Source: Trichuris trichiura
Taxonomy: Eukaryota; Nematoda; Enoplea; Trichinellida; Trichuridae
DNA: 64,000 nucleotides
NCBI GenBank assembly: GCA_037903355.1
Contig: JBAJFE010000005.1
Span: forward strand, 1,364,001-1,428,000
Reading direction: 5' to 3'
The notes below the pieces were generated by a model. It was given only the letters and a program-made list of their open reading frames with translations. It made no database searches and had not been told where the DNA came from. Shown piece by piece: positions 1-13,560 of the stretch (position 1 is its first letter; the number at the start of each line of letters is the position of its first letter). The position numbers and the translations under genes are program-made.

Positions 1-5
1 AACAA

Positions 6-3000
6 ATGGCTGAAGCGGATTGCGAAGCGACAAATCCAGCAGATGCCTTTAAATATTTCAATACCAACTTTCGAGAACCATCCTGGAGAGCGTCTTATCA
101 TTACGACTTTGATTTTGATCTTCAACTTTTAAAGGTAAGAAAAACTTACGCCCATTCAAAGGCGATGCTACGTATACGGTTGGGGTTAAGCCTACGTTTT
201 TAAAAGTTGTTTTTTCGGCAAACCCACCAAAGCGATACGGTAGAAAAAAGGTCGGTTGAGCTCTTGGCGCGACACGCGTGTTCGCTTGTTAGCGCTTAGC
301 AACAATCGTCGTCTTAGGAAAATGGAATAAAATAGCTTTCCGACCTTTCCCGCCGACAATCCTATTGAGGTTGGCAACGCGGTTAGCCAATTGCACGGAT
401 TGATTTTCGCCAAGACGGTCGAATGTGGCCGAAATGCGACTTGAGAATTGCGCGCGCGCGCGACCAGTTCGATTTTGCCTACAACTTTTTGCCAAAGCGC
501 CGACAACGCATCTTTGAACATTCAAACTTCATTTCAAGGCGGTCTCTGCCTAAGTGCTGCTACGCGCCTCTTTTCCTTTCGTTCATCAATAGGAAAGAGG
601 CTGCTGCTTCTGCTTTCGCGCAAAGGCTCGTCGTCATCGAAATGCTTATAGTCAGTTCGGGCTTTAACCAAATATGCAATAAAGGAAGCTAGTCTTTTAA
701 GATGCAAGGGTGCTCTTATGCTCGTAGTTATACAGAGAATGAATTTCGCCAGACGAACCTGAGCTCGTTTAATCCTAAAAGTAAATAAATGAACTTGACG
801 TAAGCTTAGCTGTTTTTTTTCGCTTTCCAATTTTATACTACCATTGGGAAAGGAAGACGAATCGCATTACTATTGATTGAACCTGCGTCATGCAGACGAT
901 AAATTGCGCTCATAAAGAAGAGCTTAGCAGACTGGGCGGGAAACATATGCATATGTAAATGTAGGCAAATTTCCACTTTGTCGTTCAACTTTTCTTTTGA
1001 ATACGAAAAGAAGCGTAAGCGTCAAACTATGATCGAACTTGGTTGAAAAATTGGACGCGCCTTTCTTCATCCGGTAGTACGAATGGGCAAAAAGCCAACA
1101 TAGCACAAATGGCCAAGTTAACAACGCAACTAATACTTGGACGGACGCGTAAAATGCGTGCAGACGCTTTGACACATTTTCGTTGTTAATCTTCATTTCC
1201 GTAGGAGGTATTTTTTCGTATTTGAAAAACGTCAATACCGCGGGATATTGCGGGCGCCCGTTGAAAGTAGTCTATCCGCGTGCGCGGCTGTTGCGTAGGG
1301 AAAAATTGCCAGCCGACACTATGCGCGCTCTTTCAACGCCTACGCTACTGCAAAGTTGGCGAGCCAACTTTAGCATGGTAGTGTCGGTCCGCGCTGATCA
1401 CGATTGAGTCAAAACGCTAACAGATATTAAAAATACATTTAAGCTGTATAATAAGGTGGGCACTCCTAGTTTTACGGACGTTCCGCTTCGCCCCTATAGC
1501 TTTTCTACGTGCTGGTGGAAGAAGGGCTAAAAATTCACCATTGGCGCGCTGATAGTAGCGCCTGATGAGTGATGACAAAAGTTTGCGTCTAAGCACCGCT
1601 GCTGTCTCTCTCTCTCTACTCGAGAGAACATTGATGCACTGCTGCTTTTTGCACTCTCTCTCTCTCTCCTCAGGCGGCGCCGCCGTAGTTCGCTTGGCAT
1701 TAAGCCAAATGACACCCAGCTGAGCTTCCAGTTCGATTTGCCTTCTGCTTTGATAGTGTCCGTTTTTGGAAGCTACGTCTAATCCATTTAAAAACAATCA
1801 TTATGGGCTGACGCCTTAGCCAATTCGATCGGTTGAATCGATACGCAGAGTATACACAGGTTAAAAATATGGTATGGTCAAGCAGAGAGGCTATCTTCAA
1901 TAGTACACCTACGTCGCAGGTAGGTTATAGCCTAATGTGTATATGTGTGTGACGCATACGTTGTTCTGTCAGCAATGACTCCGGTTTTTCAAAACCTATC
2001 GTTCGTTGCTTGCCAATAGGTGCCTGTCTAGTGGCGGTTAGACACGCTCTGCCGACACCCTTTTTGTCTCGAGTAACCACTCGTCCCTATAGGAAAATCC
2101 TTTCGTCTTTGTTACGTTCTTCATAAGAAGACCAAGTGGCTATTGTGCTTTGTCTCTCTGCTGGTTATATTATGTTCAATTTGACGCTTCGCTTTTCAGA
2201 GAATCCTTCGCGCCGACCTAGAAGAGTCTGGCTATCAGAGCGCGTTGACAAGATCACAAAACTCTCAATATGGTACCGGCTGGTTGTACCACGATTCGGA
2301 AAGCATTGCGTCGACTAGCAGTTGCGACGAATGGGGTAATTTCTTATTTTTTCAATCCATATATATATAGTGCATAAATTTTCATTTAAAATAGGCAAGA
2401 TGGGATGGCCTTCAATGGTCTGTGAGCATAACTGATTTGCATACAAGCCCAATTTGCCTTGACCTATTTTTGCCTTCACTCTTATAGCTGCCACTTGTCC
2501 AGTTGGGGTTCAAAAATGCCTTTGAAATCACGTAGTCACCATTTCGCTTTCTTTCTTTCTTCTTTTTTCTTCTTGACAGCCCAAATACAAATAAGGCGCT
2601 GCATCAGCTGCAATAGCAGTTTATTGTAATGTTTGCAAAGATAGGCGCGCGCGCGCGCGCTTGTCTGCCAAGCGGCTCTTTTTGAATTGAAATTCTTGTT
2701 TGCCCATTGGTGTCCAATTTTCAATTGCCAAATTGCCTACGCGGCACTGTATTTGAAGAGAAAAGAATTCCGCTCGCCAGTTTACCAACGTTATGACAAG
2801 CCGTGTAGACGAGCATGTTAGTTGTTGTTGCTTTTTAGATGGCTACATGACGATCGACAATGAACGAATCAAAATTCGCGAAGTCTCCGACTTGTTGGTC
2901 ACTCGTTACGCCTTTATCTCAGGTTGGAAATGTGCCCATTTTTTTGAATTTAAAAAATTGAATAAGTTTAGGCGCCAAAAGCGAACAAGGCTTACCGGTG

Positions 3001-6000
3001 CTTACGTTTCCGGATAGTCACGTGCAGTTCTCCTTTGCTGACTATCGTATATTGGTCAACTATCTCGCTCGATTGCAACCGTAAGAGACGATAGGGAAAG
3101 ACTTTTTGAGCATTATGAGCCTCAATGCGATTTGCATTATTTTTAGAGTCGAAGATATCTTCAATGGTTTTGTTGCTATTATTGATCGACGAACTGACCG
3201 ATGGTCTTCTGTTAAAACGGTGCTTTCTTATCTTACGGTAAGCTGCTGCTCATCCATCATCAATGCATTCTTGACTTTTGTTTGCCTCTTATGATAATCG
3301 GTCCAAATTTAAATATTAAAAAAATCCTAATCCTATTGGACGAGCTTGTTAATCTCCGCTGGTTTTTTGTTCAGCTATTTTTTCCCGGAAGTCTTCGCGT
3401 TGCCTACGTGTTGAAGCCGGACGGAGTGTTGCAACGAGCGTTGGAAGTTGGCTACAAAAGGATATCGGAAGCGAAGAGATTTCAGGCAAGTTTTTCCTAC
3501 TGTACTTTTTTCTTTTGTCTTCAGCCACTTTTCCCACGCGTTTCCCTAGCATTTAGCTTGTCTCGTCACGACGGCAACAGTTGAAAATATTTAACCAGCT
3601 GCTATATAAGCACGAATCTTTTCGCTTAAATGACTATTTTCTTTTTAGCAGCGCTTTCCGTAGAAGACAACAGAGTAATTTGCATATGCAAAAAACTCAG
3701 CTACGTCTTTTGCCTATTGTAAACACTTAACCTTATCTGCATCCTGCCCGGACGAAAATGTCAACGTTCTCGTTTGTAAGTCGTAATTGAGATGAGAAGA
3801 AAACTGAACGTTTCAAGTCAGCTCATTACGCGCTAGGACAACGCATTGACGCGTTTAAAAATATACGCGTTAAAAATGACTTACAATGATTTTCTTCGGT
3901 TTTTCTTTGTCCGTCCATGCAAAGCAATTGGCTTTACGTCGTCTACGAACGCTGACGAAGCATACGTGCTTTGATGAATGGGTTTCTCGAAAAGCATAGT
4001 ACGCAATGATGAAATGTTGACTGCATAACTTACGCCAACTTACAAAGATTCTCTTGTACACTCGCGATGAAGGCTGCTCAATGTAATGACCTATAATTGA
4101 AAAGTTGTTCAATCACTTTCTTTAAGAAGTATCATTGCTTTTCTATAAAGCAATAGAAACACGCTTAATTTGGCCGAGTCGTTTTCCATTACGCTGTCTG
4201 CGCGAGTGTTTTATCTCTGTCTAATCAGGGTTGAATGGCCACTTGTTTTTTACACGAATAGTAAAAACTGTGCTCTCAACGTCGTAGGCTATTTATATTA
4301 CTTGCTTGCATATTTGCATGGCAAGAAAAATTTTTGGCCATTCACACCTTCGTCGCGGTCGGTCATTCAGTCCGCAATAGCTGTCATTGAAAGGTTGGCA
4401 AGTGTCGACAGCGAGAGCGTTTGGCAGTTCGTTAAACCTAAACGGACGCTGCTCGATGAGCGGTCGGCAATTTGTCCAAAAGAGGATACACTGCCAACGT
4501 GTCATTGTCGTCATCACCAGTCGATGGATCCGCCGGAAGCTTTTCAAGTATTGATTTTTGATAATAAGCTTTTCATTGGACCATCCGCTGGCGCTGACCA
4601 TTCAATGGAACCATTTTGGGGCGGATCAAATTTGTTGTTGTCATAGCGACATGAACGTTTTGCAGGTTTTCGTTTGCAACAATCTGCTCGAATTGCATCG
4701 CTACGTTCATCCGTCTCGTCTGACGGTCGACCTTGGAGGCAGCTTTTGTTACAATCACCTCGAATGGCTTCAACATCGAATGGTACCGCCTATTGGTTGA
4801 TTTTTTTTGAAAAGAAAGCTATTGCCTTTTTAGGAGGTCGAACGACTACGCTGCAGCGCTGAAGGAATAGCTCGAACGTTGGATGAATTTGTACAAAGTC
4901 TAAAGGACACCGAACTACCGAACGACGCATCGACTACGGCTCACATATTGACTTCGCAACGTACGGATAGGGACGCCATTAAGGCAAGTCGATTGGACGG
5001 GGTCGGTATCCCGCCGAGGCTTTCTGTCTATAGCTTTCTTAGCTTTGAAAGGTTGACCCGCGTAGACGTTCGTTTTGTAGGAGGACTTTCGCATTGTGGT
5101 TCGTCGAGGTTTCGACCTACTCAAAGCGGTTCGTCAAGTCGACAGCAAACCGAATGCCGACCAATTGAGTCCAACACGATTGCACAACGTGACCAGCGTT
5201 CAACGCACTCTACTTCAATTGGAGGATGCGGAAAAGAGTTTTGACAAATTTTGGCCCGATCACGAACTCCGCTTGGAGCATTGCCTTCGATTACGCCAAT
5301 TTGAGGAAGACTTCAAAAAGGTGAGAGAGAGAGAGAACAAAGTGCCCTTGAAACCTCCAACTGCAATAGTAGTCGCGCAATTGACGGGCTCCGCCCGTCA
5401 ATTGCGCGACTACTATTGCAGTTGGAGGTTTTACCTTTGTGTCGGACGTGACATCGTCCGTTTAATTCGACCAGTTTTTTTTAAAAAAACGATTGTCAAT
5501 CACCGCAGATGGTCCACTTCCTTTCCGCGTACTTTTTGTTCCAATTGGTTGACAGTGTTGCATTGCATTTTCTTTTTCTTCCCGTTCGACTTGGTCGTTC
5601 TTCCAGTCGACACGTACCACCGAGTTTTTGAATCTCTTTTTCTTCCCCATCCGCGCTTATCTATCGTCTTGTCAACGAAGCGACACAGCCGTTCACGATG
5701 CTAGTGAGATGTCCTAGCCGTCGTCGTCGTCGTTAGGAAAAACAATTTCTTCTCTTCAATTCATCCTTTGAAAAACGACGGTATTCGATATCTCTCTTTC
5801 TCTCTTCTTGCAATTTCAGCCGCGTCAACGATGATGATGGCGTCCATCGCTGCCAGCCGGCTGTTAGCCAACAGATGACGCGCGTGTCTTCGCTGCTGTT
5901 AGTTGCATAAATTAAGGTCTTTGAATACGAAGCGATTTTGCTTATTCAAAAAGATCACGTTCCAGTCGTCCGTTGTACACCTATTAGATAAGGGGACGAC

Positions 6001-9000
6001 ATCTTCCGTAGTCTTTTCCACGTGTAGCGGCAACAAAACTGGCTTTCTTCCTCCTTAGTCGCCTATGCGACAGTCTACGTCAGGTAAGATAGACGAGGCT
6101 TACTTTAATAGGGAAAAAATGACCATCACCTCTATCTATTCTCTTTTTGTATGACCATATTTCTACTCCGCGCCTTCTTGTGTGCATATGTGACCTACCG
6201 ACCTTGAACTGACACTTCAATTGGAGCAAAGTTCACCAAGCGAGCCAGACGTCGATGGGCCTTTGCGGCGACCTATTAGAAATGTCCACTTTTGTTGACA
6301 GGAAAAAAAAGGAGGGAAATTTCTTATCCCAAAAGCAATCGGCAGCTTCCGTTCCAGATGGTCGAAGCTTGTCGTACATTTGCGCTTTGTAGAGAAACAT
6401 CCGGCTTGTCCACGAACGTGCGGCGCGCTGCCACCTTGAACGTACTTGAAAATGTTAACCCAATGGACCCTTTTATCTTCGCCTTTATAGCAGCCGCCTT
6501 ACAAAGCACTTATGGTCGCTTCGCGGCGGACGTGTCAAATATAATTGCCATTTCTATAGCCTTTTATGAGAGTGTTAATATTACCCCGCGCGCGTATAGG
6601 GTATATAACCGTAAAGTGGTCGGCATAATTTGATATTTTATCCGTAGATACTTACCAATCATCCTTGAACTTTTGTTCGCACGCGACGGTAGACAGCTTC
6701 TACATTTTCTAAAACAAATATCCGCTAAGCATTGACGCTTGTTGTACCTTTGGACGAAGTGACATCAATGGGCAGCGGATACTGCTGGCGTTGGTTCTTC
6801 AGCGAAGCATGTGCATGCTTAGACGTCACGTGCTCTAGCTTGTATATGCGTCTCCGTTGAAAATAGCCATTATGAATGGGTGCACGCTGAATTGACGTCA
6901 GCAGAATTAGCTTCACCTGTGGGAAGTAAATAAGCGTTGCGCCTTTTTTTAAAAATCCGCACGTTATTACATCGTCAGTTGCTTGTAGCTTAGGTGAATG
7001 AACTACGCGTACATAGTCGACTCCATTCAAGATTTTTCAAAGCTGCACCTAACGTCAATAATTCACCGAATTCCGTGAATTGATTAAAGCAGAGATAACG
7101 TCTTGATTTCAGGTGAGCGCTTTGAACTTTCTTATATAGTGGTGCAACTGCACGTTTCTCAATAAAGTCTTTTGGGCCCACAAAAATAGCTTAGCTGTAC
7201 TTAGCTTAGCAGAACTTCCATGTTTATTCGTACGCGCACGCTTAGCCGAAAGTGTTGACATTCCTTTGCTGTGCGTACCACCTTTAAGCATTTTTTCTTC
7301 GGCGAATTCCAAAGCGTCAAATAACTTCGTCCTAATCGCGCGACGACGAAGAAGCGTTCTCCTCCATTCGAGTGTCTGTCTTTTGGTTGACATTTCGCTT
7401 GGAAAAATGCGGCGCCAAGCGAAGCGACCGACGTTGCTTGCGGACGTTAAATCCTTTCAAGCTGTCATCGAGGCCGCAATGTTGTTGCATGCAAATGAGC
7501 CATTAGAACGGACGCTTTTGATGACATTTGTTGAATGCCGATTTTTAAAATTTCCCCATTGGCGCGCCGACGACGCTAGGAAAACCCATTGGGCTCCAAA
7601 TAGCCTCAGGACGCATTCGAACTCTTCTCATGTTGCAATTTGACATGTCATCGTCGACGTCGTCGCGCTTTTCAAAATCGTATTAATGGACTGACACCCC
7701 ATTGGAAGGGTTTGTTTTAATTTTTCAACATTCCTAACCGTCCTGACGACGGCGCGCAGGTGCGCGCTCCATTGACGTCATGTCTGTTGGCCCATTGGCT
7801 GCTTGGTCTTCAGGCATTCTTACGTGTTGCTGCCATTGGTTCAACGAATTCGTCCGCTTAAAGCCAGTAAGAGGAGGCGAATTGGTTGAACATTTTTCTC
7901 TTTGCCTCCGGTGACTTCTTCACGCTTGTCTCTTTCATTAATTTCATTCGGGAAGCGTTTGACTGCTATAACATTGCTCTCGTCGGCTGCTGAACATCCG
8001 TCGCGCCATAGTTGACTTATCGTTGGCATCCATTTCTTTGTCTATCATTTTATTGCCGTTTCCTAATACCCAATAAGGCCCCAATCGCTCTCCAAGCGTG
8101 CTGCCGGAATGATGACGTCATCAGATCCCACAAAGAAAAATCTCGGAATTGTAATTAACAGGTCATTTGCATTTGCATCTTTGATAAAAAAAAGTATTTC
8201 TATTTTAGCTTACCTGCTTGCTATAACCATCTTAGCCAAGTTAAAACATTTTTCTTCGTGTAGAAGAGAGGTGGCAGCTCGAATGCGAGTAGAAGTTGGG
8301 TTCTTTTTTTGTTCGTCCAACTTGTATTGTTACTCGGCATCCTTTGCGTGGGCTAAACTGAACGGTATACAGATGGGACACCTTATTGACCGCTGTTCGA
8401 GTACCATTTGCCATTGCAAAGTGTCAATAGAAGCTCAGCTGCCCATGTCAAGTCAAACCTTTGTTCCGTTTTCTATTGACAAACGAACAACAGCACACGC
8501 ATATAATGTATGTTGCCACCTCCTGTGGGCACGTCGGAAGTCACTCTCGTAAAGCCTTTTGGCAGTTTGCTTTCGCATACTTTTTGTCGACCATTCGGAA
8601 AAATCTTCGTCGTCGTCGTTGTCTGCGCTTTTCCCGCCTTTGCTTATCAATACTTCAAAGCATAGTTGCTTGGAGTCATTTTTTCTCGCTGACTGCTTAT
8701 ATTTTAGAAACTAATTCCTTTGCTAAGCTGACTTAATCACGTTTTTTCAGCTTCAAGCTAATTTTTTAAACCATCTCGATCGCCTAAGGAACAGCAACGA
8801 CGGACGAGCTGACGAACAACGTTTGTACTCTATAGAAGACACGGATAGACTGATCGACGAGTATCAAAGTTACGCGAAGAAAACAGAGGTGAGCGGACAT
8901 TTAACGTTTAAGAGGAGAGTAAACAACCCTTGAAAACAGCCGGTTTTTGACCCAACAGTAATGGATCTCATCATTCTGTCCAATGTTTAATGTTTGTAGT

Positions 9001-12000
9001 GTTGTTCAATTGGCCAACCAGTATTAATACGTATAAAAGCGACTTTTTGCCAACACGAAGCGCGGCTAGTTGACCTATCGACGCGTCTTATTTTTCCAGG
9101 AGGATTTCGAAGCGGCAAACGCTCTTAAGCTGCGCGGAGAGCAACTAATTGAAACCGAAGAAAAAGAACTGATCGGCAGCATTACACCGAAATGTCAAGA
9201 ATTGAATCGTCTTACCGCTCAACTTGACGTCGCTCTTCGACAGCGAGCCCAATTTTTGCATTCCGCCAGACGTCTACAAAATTATATCTCGTCGGTACGT
9301 ATTTGTTATCCAAAACATTCAAAAGGTCCGCATCCCACTTGTTAAAGTACACGAATAGGCAAATTATTTCTGACTTAAGCGGCTGTCCGCCAAAAATGAT
9401 TTGCAGGTTCGAATTTGAATTTGAATTCTCTTCGACGCTGCTGTTATCAGTTTTGTGAAAGCTTTCGTATACGCATAGGCGAATCAGTGGTGCGCTACCG
9501 GCGTCGATCTGCTAACGGGCGCTTCAATGGAATTCGAAAGCGCCGAACAGTGCGAAGCGGCCCTGCAACGGGTGCGAACTTTCCTGAAGTCGGGTGACGA
9601 AATGTGCTTCGATTTGGACACGTCCGATTCGCTGCTTCTTTTGACCTCGTACGACACGAAAACTCTGCTCGATCAGGTAAGCGGCGGTCGTTCGACCTTC
9701 ATGGCCATCGCTATGGCATGCTTTCCGCTGATGTTTTTCATTATTCCGACAAACCGCCTGCTGAACGCGGGAACAAAAGTAGCAATAGCAGCAGTTTAGG
9801 CAATTGTTAACTGAGGGCGCTGCAATCGCTCCTAACAATTGGGAACTTGCCTTAAATAGCTTTGAACGTTCGAGGCGGCGAAAGTTCGCTGCTGAAATGG
9901 AAAGCTAATTCACTGTTGAGAGCGGAAAGAGCGAGCAGCTCAGCTGTCGGCACTCCTTTCCGCGAGTACAAACAAGGGCAAAACTGGCTTTTGTTAAGTA
10001 CAAATTGGTTTGCTGAGTCTTTGACTACGCAGTAGATTTCCTTTTCTTTCAGTCAATGCAAACAATGCTCATAGTCAGTTGTATTTTCTCGACAGCAGCG
10101 CCATCTGCTTCCCGTCGAATCATTCTTTGAAAGGAGAGTCGGCTTGGTTGCCAAGCTTATCCATGCTGTACGTAGGCTTTTCGTAACTGCTCAATGAGCT
10201 TCGCCTCCTATGACGTCAAGAGAAAAATGATGAACTCATAAAATGTATAGCACGGAAAGGCTTACCGAAATATAAACTCAGTGACGCGATGCTTCCCATA
10301 GGGAGTCAAACCAACGATTGTCCAGTTTCAGCCAAGGACGGTTACGACTGTCCGTTAAGCGCAAAAGTTAACAGATTTTACGAATTTTTTTTTGTATAGC
10401 GACGATTTGGCGGATATTTAGTGTTCCACCGAAAAGACTTAAGAAAACGTACGATGTTCGAACGTAATTGACTTACCTTCAAAAGGTACTTAAGACAAGC
10501 GCGACCTGCGAAAGCTGAGTGTCCAAGAGGGAAACGAGAGGAAATAGCAAACAAGGTCAATGCGAAGGTGCTGCAGGTTAAACATGACGTTCAACCTTCA
10601 CTGCGCGCCATCTGTTTTCCATAATTTCCCATCTGTCAATGAAGCTACAAAATACATCTTATTATTTAATTGATCTGAAATTTTTTTCGCAAGATATGTC
10701 GAAGGATGAAAGGGTACCTAAGGAGGGGGTCTCTAATCTGTGCGAGCTCCAGAGTAGATGTGGCTAAGAAGAACGACTGCGAAAGACGACCTTAGTCCGT
10801 AAAAGGTCAGGAAAACACTGGGAGTGGCTAAGAGTTGTACCTACGTTTATCAAATTGAATTTAAAGATGAATAAATGATTACTGAGCCACTCGTGAGCTC
10901 ATTTTCCTCCACTTCGTTTCCGCAATGTTCTAATGGACAAATGGGCACTATAGTGGGAGATAGAAACTCTTTTCGAATTTTTTGAACGAAATACTGTCTA
11001 GTAAGAAAAAGAAATGATGCTGTATATGCATCAGCGCTGGAAAATATATACATTTATGAATGAATGAAAGGAACGCGTCAGAGAATATAATGAATTAATA
11101 GTTAGGCGCTCTGGGTGCCAACAGTCAGGCGAGACAAGCGCGGCAACTGCCAGTCGGTACCCCGCGCGCGAACTGCTCCCTTTGGAGAGAGAGAAAATAG
11201 ACAGCATTCGTCGGCGCTGAAATAACTGCCATCTCAAAGGACGACCACCGCTGCGTCCATCCGTGAGAGAGGCTTTACGCGGAACCAAGGTCGTTTGAAA
11301 ATTTAATTGCACCAAATTTTCAGGTGAACGCTCGTCTGACCGACGTCAAACAGCTTTGCCAGAATAGGTGCTTTTTTTTGAAACGACTTCTCAGCAAAAC
11401 TCGCTCCTCAGCCCAGTCGTACAGCCCATTCACCGAAAGCGAACGGATCGGTATGACTTTGAGCGGAACGTACGTACCTCCAAGCAAAGGCATGCAAACG
11501 AGCAGCAGCTCTCCGCAGGTAGAGACATTATTCAATTCGTCTCTGTCTCGCTTTTTTTTCTAAAAGTTCACTTCTAAGGCGTCGGACACAAGCGAAGAAA
11601 ATGCTCTTCCTCAATCGATCGCCGGCGGCAATCTATGGTCAGATATGGCGTGCTTCGACGACGACGGCAAGAGTCGTTGCTCCTCCGACAGTTTGCCCAA
11701 ACGGTCAGCTTTTGTAATCAACGAGCTCGTCACTACCGAACAAAGCTACGTGGACGAGCTGAGCTCCGTAATGGACCACTACGTTAGCGCCATTGACGAC
11801 CCTCCAACGGGATGCCATTTGCCATCCGCTGTGCAGGCGCAGAGGGACATTCTGTTCGGCAATTTGGCTGAAATACATCAATTCCACAAGGTTCACTTCC
11901 TTCCATCGCTGCTACGTAGTAGTCGAGAAGGTGGCGCCAAAGAGATTGCCAATGCATTCCTTGAACACGGCGACGGACTGAGATGCTACGTCACCTACTG

Positions 12001-13429
12001 CCTGAACAAGCCAAAAAGCGACGCTCTGCTTAGGCGACACGAGCAAGAGTGCCACACATTCTTGAAGACATGCCAACAACGAGCTGGTCACGGACTGCCA
12101 TTAGGTGCCTACTTGCTCAAGCCTGTGCAGCGTATTACAAAGTATCAGCTCTTGCTGAAGGTCAACTCTAACTTTCTTCATCGTCATTGCCTTAAAAAGC
12201 CGTCTTTTTTTCTTCAGGAACTTGCCAGAAGCAGCAGCCTGACCGAAGGTAGAACGGACGTTGAATTGGCGCTCGATGCCATACTATACTTGCTGCAGCA
12301 GGCTAACGCTAGTTTAAATCAGGGTTACATAGTGGGATATACGGTAAGGCAAAAAGACAATAACTATGCTCAAGTTGCATACTTTTTTTTGTTCAGGGCG
12401 ATCTTTCCGCGCTCGGTCCCGTATTGATGGAAGGAAGCTTTCGGGTATCGCTGAGCAAAAGAAACGGTGAGAAGGCGTTGAGAATGCGACGAGGCGCCAA
12501 GCTAAGATATCGACACGTCTTTCTTTACTCGTCCCTATTGCTCATGTGTAAGCATCGCCGCAATTCGGTTCCAAACGCCGAAGAGCGCTACGAAGTCAAA
12601 GAAGAGCTGCCGGTACGATTCCATAATCATTTGCATTTGCGTCGCAGCCATCTGCCGTTGTTCAGGTGTATTCGATAGAACAAGTCGAGACGGTGAAAGG
12701 CAAAGAGGGACGTTTCCAAGTGATCACCGAGAATCGCAACGAAACGCTTACCTTCTCGTCGTCGCCGGATAAGGTGCTCCAATTCGTTTCCAAACTAAAG
12801 CAGCTTATTGAACGTTGCAACTCGTCGTTCGGTAAGAGCATGCACTTCCATTTTAGGAAACCAAGCGAACTTTTGTTTTCAGGATCGTCTCACCATCATC
12901 GCCCAATAAGTTGGACGTCCCATTCGTCGAATGAAACCGGTTGTATTCGCGTGGGCGAAAGAAAGCGACATTCCGAAACAGACCTGTTGAGCAGGTTTCT
13001 ATATCACGTCTATTCGCTATGCATTTGCATATTGTTGTTTACTTCTTAAGGAGCGTCAATGGAGTAGCGGGAGGAGGTGCAACTTCCAGATATCCCTTAG
13101 CTCGATCCGAACACAACTTACTGCGTTGCTTCGAATCGGCTATCCACAGATCTCGATCGATGGACGGTCAAAATGTAAGCAAGAAGGAAGTCAAAGAGGT
13201 GACTATATCATGTCGTCTTCATCGTTGCCATGTATGGTGCTTTTTGTCTTAGACAGCGCGGATATGTCGTGATTTTGTCGCCAAGTCGAGAGACCACCTG
13301 TCGGTCGTTTCTGGTGAAGCAGTTATCATCTTGAACAAGCGCGACAAAACTGATTGGACGCTGGTAAAAAGTTTGCGGACGCAACGGGAGGGATGGGTGC
13401 CTGCCGGACACGTTCAAGCAACTGGTTAA
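6..13429 (+). CDS. MCF2L: DBS/MCF2L-like Rho guanine nucleotide exchange factor (Sec14-spectrin-DH-PH-SH3), 20 exons
   Basis: Activates Rho-family GTPases by GDP release (family knowledge). Exons: 6-134, 2200-2335, 2839-2922, 2972-3080, 3147-3237, 3375-3485, 4666-4782, 4834-4983, 5081-5320, 8751-8888, 9100-9294, 9479-9676, 11324-11518, 11579-12160, 12218-12343, 12397-12612, 12666-12831, 12883-12994, 13051-13198, 13253-13429. All phases agree and the total is 1139 codons plus stop. The Sec14/CRAL-TRIO part (residues about 90-260) reads YAFISGAKSEQGLPVLTFPD and VAIIDRRTDRWSSVK; a spectrin-like helical part follows (about 280-565). The DH domain (about 655-850) contains LLKPVQRITKYQLLLK, the PH domain is about 870-1000, and an SH3 domain ends the protein (GWVPAGHV). 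Introns 6 and 8 use GC donors. Exon 19 could end at 13174 instead, also in phase. The first exon lies at the window edge, so the true start may be upstream. Intron 9 (3.4 kb) and intron 12 (1.6 kb) show no other gene. Confidence 0.9.
5351..5431. repeat. Perfect 39-bp snap-back hairpin with a 3-nt loop
   Basis: Positions 5351-5389 are the exact reverse complement of 5393-5431, with loop TCC between. It lies in intron 9 of the RhoGEF, 30 bp after the donor. The stem has no mismatch, which suggests a recent template-switch inverted duplication or an assembly fold-back rather than an old, selected hairpin RNA. The loop is shorter than in usual microRNA precursors. Confidence 0.9.
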
Positions 13430-13433
13430 TAAA
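13428..13433 (+). promoter_or_regulatory. AATAAA poly(A) signal overlapping the RhoGEF stop codon
   Basis: The RhoGEF ends GGT TAA with the stop at 13427-13429, and AATAAA starts at the second base of that stop. The 3' UTR would then be only a few tens of bases, fitting the 131-bp gap to the convergent Wnt stop at 13561. Confidence 0.6.
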
Positions 13434-13560
13434 AAAAATGTGCCCACTTTAAAGAACCCACCGGGCTTTGCCGAAGGATCAAAAAAAATTTGCTTATACT
13501 ATATATGGTGTAAGAAAGTTTACTAGCACGTTACGAAGGCATTCCCTTGGCAACCCGCGC

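Noticed and set aside
4170..4646. 158-codon plus-strand open frame
   Set aside because: Lies inside RhoGEF intron 6, has no family similarity, and is not needed for the in-phase exon chain.
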